Shown in pieces: positions 31,946 to 40,215 of a DNA stretch of 64,000 nt. The stretch is from positions 1-64,000 of the forward strand of contig JAQUKH010000002.1 of NCBI GenBank assembly GCA_028719205.1, read 5' to 3'. The notes under the pieces were generated by a model. It was given only the letters and a program-made list of their open reading frames with translations, did no database searches and had not been told where the DNA came from. Source of the DNA: a bacterium. Lineage in GTDB: Bacteria; JACRDZ01; JAQUKH01. Made by a program: the position numbers and the translations under genes. Within the stretch, counting starts at the first letter, position 1. Each line of letters begins with the position of its first letter.

Positions 31946-32851
31946 ATGCTGAAAAAATTAGTTGTTTTGCAATATATTTGTTTGATCTTTTTTCTTGTCA
32001 GCTGTAATAATGTGAAAAAGTCTAAGGAAATAAGTCTTGAAAAAACAGAAGAGATAAAGTTGGAAGTTGCTAAAGAAGCACCTTTACGTATAGCAATTGG
32101 AAATACGATCACGCAGAAAGAGGCATTCGCGTATTATAAGCCTCTAATTGATTATATAGGAAAAAGATTAGAGAAACCGGTTAAGATCGTAGTTAAAGAA
32201 AGTTATGCTGAAATTAACAGGTTAATGGGATTAGATGAAATTGATGTCGCGTTCCTTTCCAGTAAAGCATATGTTGACGGTTATGATGATTATAAAATCC
32301 AGATCTTAGCGGTCCCGCAGATCAAGGGTGTAGTTGAATACTCATATATTATTGTTCCCATAAGCAGTCCCATTAAAAACTTTAAAGAACTGCAGGGAAA
32401 AACCTTTGCGTTTGTGGATTCAATGTCCAATACAGGCAAGTTGGTCCCTCATAGTATGCTGACCAGCATGGGTGAAAAACCGGATTTTTATTTTAAAAAG
32501 TATATTTATACATATGCGCATGACAATTCCATCAAGATGGTCGCGCAGAATATTGTAGACGGAGCTGCTGTGTCAAGCGTTGTCTGGGAATATCTTAACC
32601 AGACTGATCCTGAACTAACCGCAAAGACGAAGATAATAGAAAAATCTCCGCCTTACGCGATGCCGCCTGTTGTGATCCGTCCGAATTATGATCCTGAAAT
32701 GAAGAAAAAGCTGAAAAAAATATTATTGGAAATACATAATGATGAAAAAGGTAAAGAAATACTTAATAAAATGAAAATAGACAAATTTGTTCCTATAGCA
32801 AATAGCGCCTATGACTCTATTCGTAAATTAAAAGAATGGATTATGGAATAG
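31946..32851 (+). CDS. PhnD-like phosphonate/phosphate-binding lipoprotein
   Basis: 301 residues. The lipoprotein signal ends at FFLVSC (lipidated Cys near 19), followed by a charged linker (SLEKTEEIKLEVAKEA). The rest is a periplasmic binding protein of the PhnD type: TITQKEAFAYYKPLIDYIGKRL, INRLMGLDEIDVAFLSSKAYVDG, KTFAFVDSMSNTGKLVPHSML. No transporter permease or ATPase is near. The next gene, 4 bases later, is a membrane HD-GYP protein with a periplasmic domain, so this is probably the ligand-sensing partner of a signalling system. Confidence 0.88.
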   Translation: MLKKLVVLQYICLIFFLVSCNNVKKSKEISLEKTEEIKLEVAKEAPLRIAIGNTITQKEAFAYYKPLIDYIGKRLEKPVKIVVKESYAEINRLMGLDEIDVAFLSSKAYVDGYDDYKIQILAVPQIKGVVEYSYIIVPISSPIKNFKELQGKTFAFVDSMSNTGKLVPHSMLTSMGEKPDFYFKKYIYTYAHDNSIKMVAQNIVDGAAVSSVVWEYLNQTDPELTAKTKIIEKSPPYAMPPVVIRPNYDPEMKKKLKKILLEIHNDEKGKEILNKMKIDKFVPIANSAYDSIRKLKEWIME

Positions 32852-32855
32852 AAAT

Positions 32856-34589
32856 ATGTTAAAAAAAATCATACTAAATTTAAATCTAAGAAATAAGTTC
32901 TTATTTGGAAGTATATTATTAGTTGTAATTCTGGGTTTAGCTGTCTTGCTGCTGGTGCAGACTACGATATCTCAAAAACTTTTGTCGGAAGTCCGGGAGA
33001 GAGGTATCCTTATAGCAAAAAATCTGGCATCTGAGAGTATGGATCCGATGTTGGCAAGCCGGACCGAAGAACTTCAGTTGTTTATAAATGAATATAAGAA
33101 TTCCAAGCAGGATATTGAATATATATTTATTCTGGATTCAGAGGGCCGGGTTTTAGCGCATACTTTTGAGAAGGGTTTTCCGATTGGCTTAAAAAACGCG
33201 AACAGTACCGCGCAAATAAAAAAGCAAAACGTAAAATCGCTTAATATCGACGGGAAAAATATTCTTGATATTATGGTGCCTGTTCTGGAAGGCGAGACAG
33301 GGGTTGTACGGGTAGGGATCTCAGAAGAGCCGATCAGAAAAACAGTCAGCAATATAATCAGGTTGATCCTTGGAATAATTACCGGTGTTTTATTATTGGG
33401 AGGGGTGGGTGTATACGGTTTAGTTACAGTAGTCACAAATCCCATATATGACCTTATCAAAGCCGCGAAAACAGCCGGAAGGGGTGACTTGAGCCATAGG
33501 GTAGTTGTCAAAACCAGAGATGAGATAGGAGAGCTTGGATTAACCTTTAATAATATGGTTATTGCTTTGCAGAAGTCGAGAGATGAGCTTATTCAATCCA
33601 GGGAATATGTAAATAATATTATTCATTATATGTATGAAGCCCTTTTTGTTGTATCAATCGATGGGTATATTAAGACTGTTAATGAGGCAGCCTGTGAGCT
33701 TTTGGGGTATGAAGAGAAAGAACTGATAGGGAAATCGGTTGAAAGTATTTTCGCGGAAGAAGATTTTATGGCCTCCAGAACGGATCTGCAGGATTTGATT
33801 AAAGAAGAATATGTAAAAAATATAGAAGAGGAATTTTTATCAAAGGCCGGAGAGAAAATTCCTGTAATTTTTTCAAGTTCTGTAATGCACGATAGTAAAG
33901 GCAGCACTCAGGGGATAATTTTTGTAGCCCAGTCTATGATGGAACGCAAACAGCTTGAGGAAAAACTTCATCATACTTTGCTCACCTTACGCAAGGCCAT
34001 GAAGGGGGCCATACAAGCGATGGCATTAACAGTTGAGAGGAGAGACCCTTTTACTTCAGGACATCAGCAGCGAGTAGCTGATCTTGCCAGAGGAATAGCC
34101 AGGGAAATGGGGCTTACTGATGAGCGGATTGATGGTTTAAGAATGTGCGCGGTTGTCCATGACTTAGGGAAGATGTTCATTCCGTCAGATATACTCACAA
34201 AAAGCACGAAATTAACTGAAAATGAATACAATATAATTAAAACGCACCCTCAAGCGGGTTATGAGATATTAAGGGAGATAGAATTTCCTTGGCCCATCGC
34301 GGAAATGGAACTGCAGCATCACGAAAGAATTAATGGTTCGGGGTATCCTAAAGGATTAATGGGGAAGGATATGCTTTTAGAAGCAAAGATCCTGGCCGTA
34401 TCTGATGTTGTTGAAGCAATGGTTAATAAGCGTTCCTATCATCCCGCGCACAGTACTACTGAGGCGCTGGAAGAGATCTCAAAGAACAAAGGTATTCTTT
34501 ATGATCCCGATGTAGTCGACGCGTGCATGCAAATATTTGTTAAAAAAGGATTTAAATTCAAAGAAAGCCCTACTGAAGACGGCATTTAA
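32856..34589 (+). CDS. Membrane HD-GYP protein with HAMP and PAS domains
   Basis: 577 residues, predicted to break down cyclic di-GMP. The first helix is at 14-36, then a periplasmic domain of about 125 residues, a second helix at 165-190, HAMP at 190-240 (NPIYDLIKAAKTAGRGDLSHRV), PAS at 255-370 (VNNIIHYMYEALFVVSIDGYI), and HD-GYP at 385-565. HD and GYP signatures are intact: GHQQRVADLARG, VVHDLGKMFIP, and HHERINGSGYPKGL. It follows the PhnD-like lipoprotein gene by 4 bases. Binding of that protein to the periplasmic domain may control the phosphodiesterase. Confidence 0.93.
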   Translation: MLKKIILNLNLRNKFLFGSILLVVILGLAVLLLVQTTISQKLLSEVRERGILIAKNLASESMDPMLASRTEELQLFINEYKNSKQDIEYIFILDSEGRVLAHTFEKGFPIGLKNANSTAQIKKQNVKSLNIDGKNILDIMVPVLEGETGVVRVGISEEPIRKTVSNIIRLILGIITGVLLLGGVGVYGLVTVVTNPIYDLIKAAKTAGRGDLSHRVVVKTRDEIGELGLTFNNMVIALQKSRDELIQSREYVNNIIHYMYEALFVVSIDGYIKTVNEAACELLGYEEKELIGKSVESIFAEEDFMASRTDLQDLIKEEYVKNIEEEFLSKAGEKIPVIFSSSVMHDSKGSTQGIIFVAQSMMERKQLEEKLHHTLLTLRKAMKGAIQAMALTVERRDPFTSGHQQRVADLARGIAREMGLTDERIDGLRMCAVVHDLGKMFIPSDILTKSTKLTENEYNIIKTHPQAGYEILREIEFPWPIAEMELQHHERINGSGYPKGLMGKDMLLEAKILAVSDVVEAMVNKRSYHPAHSTTEALEEISKNKGILYDPDVVDACMQIFVKKGFKFKESPTEDGI

Positions 34590-34607
34590 CCTTATATAAG
34601 TTTTAAA

Positions 34608-37430
34608 TCAGCATATACCCGAAAATTCACAGTATTTGCAGTTTTGTTCATTGCTTTTGTCGTTTTGGAAATCTATGTTTTTATCAAGGATCTCGGATAT
34701 AATAAAATCTAATCCCTTGAGGCATGTTTCCATTACCTTGTCAGTATTCTCCTTATCTTTTTTAACAAAATCCGTAAATTCCATTTCCTGAAGATTATAT
34801 AAAGCCGCGTTCACAGTTCCGCTGTATCTTTGTTTTGTAAAATAATAATAAATCGGCAGTTGAAAAGAATGGATGTTGTTTTTAATGGATTCACGCCCGA
34901 ATGAAATATTTTCTAATTTTGTTGAAGCTGCAGGTGCTTTTGCCGATTGCCCTGTTTTATAATCAATTACAAATACTGTTCCATCTTCGAGCAGGTCTAT
35001 ACGGTCTATGGTATATCTGCAATTTATCAATTTGCCTGAGGGTAATTGTATTTTCCCTGAAAGTTTTTCTTCAAGTGAAAGGATCGTTTTTACTTCCCGC
35101 GACCGTTCATTGTTAATAAATTTTCTAAGCCTGTATTCCATAACCTCTTTTACCAAAAACGCCTCCGGCCCCAGCCTTTTTTTAAGTTTTTCTAAAAACC
35201 GGTTTTCGAATTCCCCGATAAAATATTTAAGAAAAACATCATCAATAACAGGTTTTTTATTTATAAATCTTTTGAAGGTATTATCAAGCAGTTCATGTAT
35301 AAATGTGCCGATATCCTTTGCCTCAACTTCATCAAGAAGATCTTCTTTTCCTTTAAGCCGTAACACATATTGATAATAAAATTTCATCGGGCAGTTTAAA
35401 TAAGTGTCAATGCTGGATGATGAATATATAAAATTATCATCAAAATATTTAATTATTTTTTCGGTCTTTTTAACTGTGTTTTTTACTGCTATAGTTACAG
35501 GATTAAATTTCGCGCAGGTCTCGGGGAAAACATTCAGTATTTTGTCCTTTTTTTGCTTCTGCCAGATGAGTTCTTCAAGAAAACGGCTTTTTTCTTTTTC
35601 GGGACTGCCGTCATAAACAAAATACACTTTCTTTGCTCCAGAGATCAAGCGGGTAAAATGGTATTTCTGGATCTCCTCTTCCTGTCTTAGTTTTTGCAGT
35701 CCAAGGCTTTCCATGATCTGGCGCGGTATCATTGAACCATGGACTTGAGATCTCGGAAGTATGGATTCATTAACATCCATAATTATTACATTTTCAAAAT
35801 TTAGCGAGCGGCTTTCAAATAATCCAAGTATCTGAAGCCCTTTCAAAGGAGAACCGGAAAACGAAACGATTTCGTTCTGTATCTTCTTATCAAAGACCTT
35901 AAATATATCTTCTTTATTAAAAGGCTGGTCTTTGAACTCGGCAGTTTTTAATTCATCGATTATTTCATATATCCTGTTAAGGATTTTTATATTCAAGGGG
36001 TAACTGTGAATAAAACTTTTTTTAAGCAGATAGGTGTTGAATTTTTCCAGGCAGGCGGTAAATTGGGAGAAATTGTTAATGTTTTCCCACATCCTGAAGG
36101 AGATCAAATGTATCTCTTCTAAAATATTTTTAAACTCCGGTATGCCGGTATTAAAAGCCATTTCCGCGCTTAATTCATAAAGCTTATTTGAGCTTTCTAT
36201 GTCATCCAGTTTTAAGAACAGGCTTCCGCTTAAAGAAGTTTCCTTAATTCCCGAAAGGATTTCTTCGGCTTTATGGACAAGTATCCGGGTCAAGGCGGGG
36301 TTAGAGTTTATTGTCAGATTTTTTATTAATGGATGAAGTATAACCTTGAGATAATCCTTGGTATAATAAGCCCCGTTTTTTCGTGTCAGCTGAGCGGCAG
36401 CGATAAATTTTATAAGGTTGTATAAAGCGCTTCGTTTCAAGGGGTAACCCATTGAAACATTAAAATTTTCCACAAGAGGTGAAATTTCCGAGAGCAAAGG
36501 TATAAGATTGTTCGCGTCGGGAAGTATAATGACGGTTTTATCAAGGGCTTCGCCTTTTTTGATAATCTCGGATCTTAAAATTTCTTTTATAATACCTGCC
36601 TGTGAATGGCTGTCAAACCCTTTGAATATTTTTAAATCATATGATGGCTTAGTTTGGTTTACCGGTTCGATCTTATTGTTGAGTTCTTTTTCGAGATTAT
36701 CGAAAACAGGCCAGGGATTTGAATCTTTCTGAAAAAAAGCTGTTGCTGTATCTTCACTAAGAAGATGTTTGAGAATTTTTTTTTCTGTATTGTGAAGATA
36801 ATAAAAATTACAAAAAAGAATTTTATCAAATTCAGGGAATTTCGTTTTCCTGATAATATTCGCCGCGTCCAGGTATATAATTCCGCGGGAAAGCAGATTG
36901 CGGCTTCGCAGTTCAATGTGATATAAATTCCTTAATTCAATAATATTCCGGAGCAATTTATTTATATTCTCGGGTATTTCATAACCTATTTCAAAAAGGT
37001 CTTCAACAGGTTTAAGGTCCTGCGTGGAGATATTTTCAATGTCCAGTTCATCTATAAATCCTGTAATTTCTGTTGCCCAAGGAAGAAAATCAGAAAACTT
37101 TTCTCTGTGAATCAATATTTTAGAGGACAGTTTTTTCGCGCAGGTGTAAATTATATAGCTTGATTCCAGTTCTGACGGCATGCGGAAATTGCCGTGTTTT
37201 GACACTATAAAATTCACAAACTGATCGATCGAGAAAAATTGCGGAGGAAAAAAAATCCGTTTTATTCTCTTTGAAAGCTCCCTCTTTAAGAATAATGAGG
37301 GCCGTTTTCCTCCGAATATAACAGCAACACGGCTCAAATCACCGCCTTTTTTTAAAAAATTGTTTTCCAGATAATCCGCGGTATTCGAAATAAAATCTTC
37401 AGTGAAATTGCAGGTGATTATTTTTTCCAT
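34608..37430 (-). CDS. AddB-like nuclease (PD-(D/E)xK), RecBCD-type double-strand-break repair
   Basis: 940 residues from the ATG at 37430. It works with the AddA-like helicase to resect DNA ends for recombination. The N-terminal two thirds is the inactive helicase-like region with no Walker A (VAVIFGGKRPSLFLKREL). The C-terminal part is a Fe-S-stabilised nuclease: YLNCPMKFYYQY supplies one Cys, and CKYCEFSGIC the other three. Catalytic FVIDYKTGQ is present. It has no Shine-Dalgarno that I can see. It is 2.7 kb away from the AddA-like gene, separated by a plus-strand signalling cassette. Confidence 0.85.
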   Translation of the reverse strand: MEKIITCNFTEDFISNTADYLENNFLKKGGDLSRVAVIFGGKRPSLFLKRELSKRIKRIFFPPQFFSIDQFVNFIVSKHGNFRMPSELESSYIIYTCAKKLSSKILIHREKFSDFLPWATEITGFIDELDIENISTQDLKPVEDLFEIGYEIPENINKLLRNIIELRNLYHIELRSRNLLSRGIIYLDAANIIRKTKFPEFDKILFCNFYYLHNTEKKILKHLLSEDTATAFFQKDSNPWPVFDNLEKELNNKIEPVNQTKPSYDLKIFKGFDSHSQAGIIKEILRSEIIKKGEALDKTVIILPDANNLIPLLSEISPLVENFNVSMGYPLKRSALYNLIKFIAAAQLTRKNGAYYTKDYLKVILHPLIKNLTINSNPALTRILVHKAEEILSGIKETSLSGSLFLKLDDIESSNKLYELSAEMAFNTGIPEFKNILEEIHLISFRMWENINNFSQFTACLEKFNTYLLKKSFIHSYPLNIKILNRIYEIIDELKTAEFKDQPFNKEDIFKVFDKKIQNEIVSFSGSPLKGLQILGLFESRSLNFENVIIMDVNESILPRSQVHGSMIPRQIMESLGLQKLRQEEEIQKYHFTRLISGAKKVYFVYDGSPEKEKSRFLEELIWQKQKKDKILNVFPETCAKFNPVTIAVKNTVKKTEKIIKYFDDNFIYSSSSIDTYLNCPMKFYYQYVLRLKGKEDLLDEVEAKDIGTFIHELLDNTFKRFINKKPVIDDVFLKYFIGEFENRFLEKLKKRLGPEAFLVKEVMEYRLRKFINNERSREVKTILSLEEKLSGKIQLPSGKLINCRYTIDRIDLLEDGTVFVIDYKTGQSAKAPAASTKLENISFGRESIKNNIHSFQLPIYYYFTKQRYSGTVNAALYNLQEMEFTDFVKKDKENTDKVMETCLKGLDFIISEILDKNIDFQNDKSNEQNCKYCEFSGIC

Positions 37431-37566
37431 TTTATGTAGTATAAATTGAGTTCGGTAAATTTTCAAGATAAAACGCCTGACCGTTAAAAATCAATAAATT
37501 GTAAGCTGTAAAAAGCCGATAATAAGAATATTATAATAGCCTGGGAAAAAACTCAAGTGAGGGCAA

Positions 37567-38649
37567 ATGATAAAAAAGAAAATCAAAGAAGTTATAAACA
37601 AGAATGTTAATGAGGGAGAGATTTCTAAAAAAGCGAATGAGCTGCCAGATAAGAATTTATTCCAGGCAGCGGTTTTAAACGAAATAAGTTATTTAAACAG
37701 AAATATTTATGACCTGGAAAATATTCTGCAATCTATCCTTAACTTACTTCAGGGGATAATTAAATTTGAAATTGGCGTGATCTTTTTAGCGGAAGAAAAA
37801 ATTATGCTGATCTTCAGCAGGGAGAAACAGTCAAATGAAAATAATGAAAAAGCAATAAACACTGCAATAAATAATTTTAATCAATTGGCAGGGCAAAGAA
37901 TATCTAAAAATGAAATGAAAATAAAAGTAATTGACAGCGGGAATATTTCCACAAATTCAAATCAATCCATAAATTCATTTATTTTTTCGGAAATTTACGC
38001 TAAAAATAATATAATGGGAATTTTAATGATCGGTTGTTATCAGGAAAACGCTTATAGTGATATAGACAGCAAGTCCTTAAATTCTTTTGTCACGCACGCT
38101 TCAATTGTAATGGATAATGCCCGATTATATCAAAAGCTGGAATCTCTAACGGTAATTGATGAATTGACTAAAATCTACAATAAAAGATACCTGGCACAAA
38201 TTATTCCACAGGAATTAAGCAGGGTCGAAAGATATAGGCGAACTCTTTCCATAATAATGTTTGATATAGATTTTTTTAAGAAAGTTAATGATGCGTATGG
38301 CTGTATTCAGGGAGATATTATTTTAAAAGAGGTTGTAAAAATAGCCAGGGTTACATTGAGAAAAGTCGATATCCTTATACGTTATGGCGGGGAGGAATTT
38401 ATTATTCTTTTGCCTGAAGTAAATCTTGAAATCGCGCAGAATATAGCGGAAAGGATAAGAAAAGCTGTTGAGGTATTTTCCTTTTCCGGGCAAAAAGAAC
38501 CACTGCGCATCACTATTAGTTTAGGAGTGACGACTTGTACGAAAGAATTGATAGATGAGGGAGGTAAAAAATTAATTTCAGTCGCTAATGAAGCGCTTTA
38601 TGAAGCCAAAAAATCAGGACGAAACAGGGTATGTGTGGCGAAAAAATAA
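37567..38649 (+). CDS. GAF-GGDEF diguanylate cyclase
   Basis: 360 residues with no membrane helix. A lysine-rich N-terminus (1-25) leads to a GAF-like domain (55-190, FEIGVIFLAEEKIMLIF and SLNSFVTHASIVMDNARLYQKL). Then follows a GGDEF domain (195-358) with RYGGEEFIILLPEV and an inhibitory RKVD site five residues earlier. All catalytic residues look intact. It starts a plus-strand cassette with a DHp protein, two receivers and a tautomerase. The ribosome site GAGGG precedes the ATG, and a TATAAT lies at 37532-37537. Confidence 0.9.
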   Translation: MIKKKIKEVINKNVNEGEISKKANELPDKNLFQAAVLNEISYLNRNIYDLENILQSILNLLQGIIKFEIGVIFLAEEKIMLIFSREKQSNENNEKAINTAINNFNQLAGQRISKNEMKIKVIDSGNISTNSNQSINSFIFSEIYAKNNIMGILMIGCYQENAYSDIDSKSLNSFVTHASIVMDNARLYQKLESLTVIDELTKIYNKRYLAQIIPQELSRVERYRRTLSIIMFDIDFFKKVNDAYGCIQGDIILKEVVKIARVTLRKVDILIRYGGEEFIILLPEVNLEIAQNIAERIRKAVEVFSFSGQKEPLRITISLGVTTCTKELIDEGGKKLISVANEALYEAKKSGRNRVCVAKK

Positions 38650-38713
38650 AACATGACCCTAAGCCCTTAAAAACCGATAAGTCTAGTATATTGCTAAATA
38701 ATAAGGTGAAATA

Positions 38714-39250
38714 ATGAGCGACCAAAAAAAGAAAAAAGATCCTTTAGAAGAATATCTCTCGTTTGTCAGGCACGAACTGCGTAATCAATTGTTTGTGGTT
38801 CGTGAAGGGATAAGCCAGGTCATAGACGGGTTAGGAGGTAAAGATTGTGCTAAATGCGCTAAAATTTTACAGCCTTCTTTGGAGACTGCTGAGAATTTCA
38901 ACAAGTCTATAAGTGAGTTGTTAAACGATCCCGCCTTCGAGAAAATACTAAAAAAACAATTTAAGGATAAATCGGAAACTGAAAATTTAGAAATATCGAA
39001 AAATGAGCTTATGGGACTTATAAATCATATAATTCGTACGCCGTTGACTATGATTAAAGAAGGTTTATCTATAGTAGTGGATGAGATACCCGGGAAGCTA
39101 ACGTTAGAACAAAAAAAGTATCTTAATGCCGCGAAAGAAAACACTGATAATTTAATTGTGTCTATTGAAAAGATTTTGTCAACTCCCCTGGAAAAGATAC
39201 CAAGCCTTTTAGGGGAAGATGTGCAGTATAAAATAGAATATAAAAAATAG
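38714..39250 (+). CDS. Tandem DHp (HisKA-like) protein lacking a kinase ATPase domain
   Basis: 178 residues, soluble. Two histidine-kinase H-boxes occur in tandem: VRHELRNQL with His20 and NHIIRTPL with His105. The sequences after each box match (REGISQVIDGLGGKD against KEGLSIVVDEIPGKL), so the protein is an internal duplication of a dimerisation-and-phosphotransfer domain. No N, G1, F or G2 box of HATPase_c is present before the stop. A CAKC pair is in the first repeat. Directly after it, in the same direction, are two receiver genes. It may be a phosphotransfer protein like Spo0B or ChpT, or a scaffold. Confidence 0.8.
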   Translation: MSDQKKKKDPLEEYLSFVRHELRNQLFVVREGISQVIDGLGGKDCAKCAKILQPSLETAENFNKSISELLNDPAFEKILKKQFKDKSETENLEISKNELMGLINHIIRTPLTMIKEGLSIVVDEIPGKLTLEQKKYLNAAKENTDNLIVSIEKILSTPLEKIPSLLGEDVQYKIEYKK

Positions 39251-39262
39251 CCGGAGGGTGTA

Positions 39263-39628
39263 ATGAAAAAAATACTGGTAGTTGATGATGAAACTATGAT
39301 AAGAGAGATGGTCAAGACAAGGCTGGAGGCAAACAATTATGAAGTTATTACTGCCGGTGATGGCCAGGAGGCACTTGAAAAAGTACGCCGGGAGAATCCT
39401 GATTTGATCCTTCTTGATTTAATGCTGCCTAAAGTTAACGGTTATAAAGTTTGCAGGATGCTTAAATTTGATGACAAATATAAGAAAATTCCTATAATCA
39501 TGCTTACCGCGCGCACGGCGGAAGATGATATTAAAGCTGGAAAAGAAGTCGGCGCGGACTTGTATTTAACAAAACCTTTTGATTCAAAAATTCTTTTAGA
39601 AAAAATAGAAGAACTTTTAAAAAAATGA
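39263..39628 (+). CDS. Single-domain response regulator (receiver), intact
   Basis: 121 residues, all receiver domain. The acidic pair is in LVVDDE, the phospho-acceptor Asp in LILLDLMLPKVNG, the Thr in MLTART and the Lys in LTKPFD, so it should be phosphorylatable. No output domain is present. GGAGGG precedes the ATG, 12 bases after the DHp protein stop. The likely donor is the DHp protein or a distant kinase. Confidence 0.92.
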   Translation: MKKILVVDDETMIREMVKTRLEANNYEVITAGDGQEALEKVRRENPDLILLDLMLPKVNGYKVCRMLKFDDKYKKIPIIMLTARTAEDDIKAGKEVGADLYLTKPFDSKILLEKIEELLKK

Positions 39629-39642
39629 GCATAGGAGATAAA

Positions 39643-40020
39643 ATGGCAGGTAAAATACTTATTGTTCAGGATAACCGGCTGATAAACAAGATGATAAAAT
39701 CCCGTCTTGATTCCAATGGATTTTCAGCTGATATATGCGAGACAGGAGAAGAAGGCGTTGAAAAAGCAAAGACTGATAATTATCAGCTTGTTCTATTGGA
39801 TTGCACCCTTCCGGGGATCAGTGGTGTGGAAGTGTGCCGATTTATAAAAAAGGAAGAAAAATTTAAAAATATTCCGATTATTTTTATGTCGGGTGAAGAT
39901 GAAGATAAACTGATTAATATTGTAAAAAATGAAGGTGCTGATGGTTATATTTCGCTTGCATCCGGTTTTGAAGGCAAAGAATTTATTAATACAATAAAAA
40001 AATTTTTAGAAAAGGAGTGA
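39643..40020 (+). CDS. Single-domain receiver, partly degenerate
   Basis: 125 residues from the ATG at 39643, which is preceded by AGGAGA (an ATG at 39625 overlapping the previous stop is less likely). The phospho-acceptor Asp is kept (LVLLDCTLPGISG), but the first acidic-pair residue is Gln (IVQDN), and the conserved Lys is replaced (GYISLASGF). It may take up phosphate poorly or act as a binding partner. It overlaps or adjoins the intact receiver gene and precedes the tautomerase gene by 4 bases. Confidence 0.88.
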   Translation: MAGKILIVQDNRLINKMIKSRLDSNGFSADICETGEEGVEKAKTDNYQLVLLDCTLPGISGVEVCRFIKKEEKFKNIPIIFMSGEDEDKLINIVKNEGADGYISLASGFEGKEFINTIKKFLEKE

Positions 40021-40024
40021 AAAT

Positions 40025-40210
40025 ATGCCGGTAGTAAACATTCAGATCTTAAAAGGCCGGTCTCAAGAACAAAAAAAGAAAATGGCCAAGACAGTAACAG
40101 ATGCCATTGTTTCTTCGATTGGGGTAAAGCCTGAAGCAGTGTGGATCGTTATAGAGGAAATGGAAAGAGAAAATTTTGCGACGGGCGGGGTTTTGCATTG
40201 CGAAAAATAA
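40025..40210 (+). CDS. 4-oxalocrotonate tautomerase-family protein
   Basis: 61 residues. Starts MPVVNIQILKGRSQEQKK: after Met removal Pro1 is the catalytic base of the family. The typical 62-residue size and the helix-turn KKKMAKTVTDAIVSSIGV plus WIVIEEM strand fit. It would isomerise keto-enol substrates, but the natural substrate is unknown. GGAG precedes it, 4 bases after the second receiver gene. It ends 5 bases before the convergent AddA-like gene. Confidence 0.88.
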   Translation: MPVVNIQILKGRSQEQKKKMAKTVTDAIVSSIGVKPEAVWIVIEEMERENFATGGVLHCEK

Positions 40211-40215
40211 TAAAG

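Noticed and set aside
31837-32112. Minus-strand 91-residue frame
   Set aside because: Overlaps the rpe terminator and the PhnD-like lipoprotein start; composition looks like a shadow.
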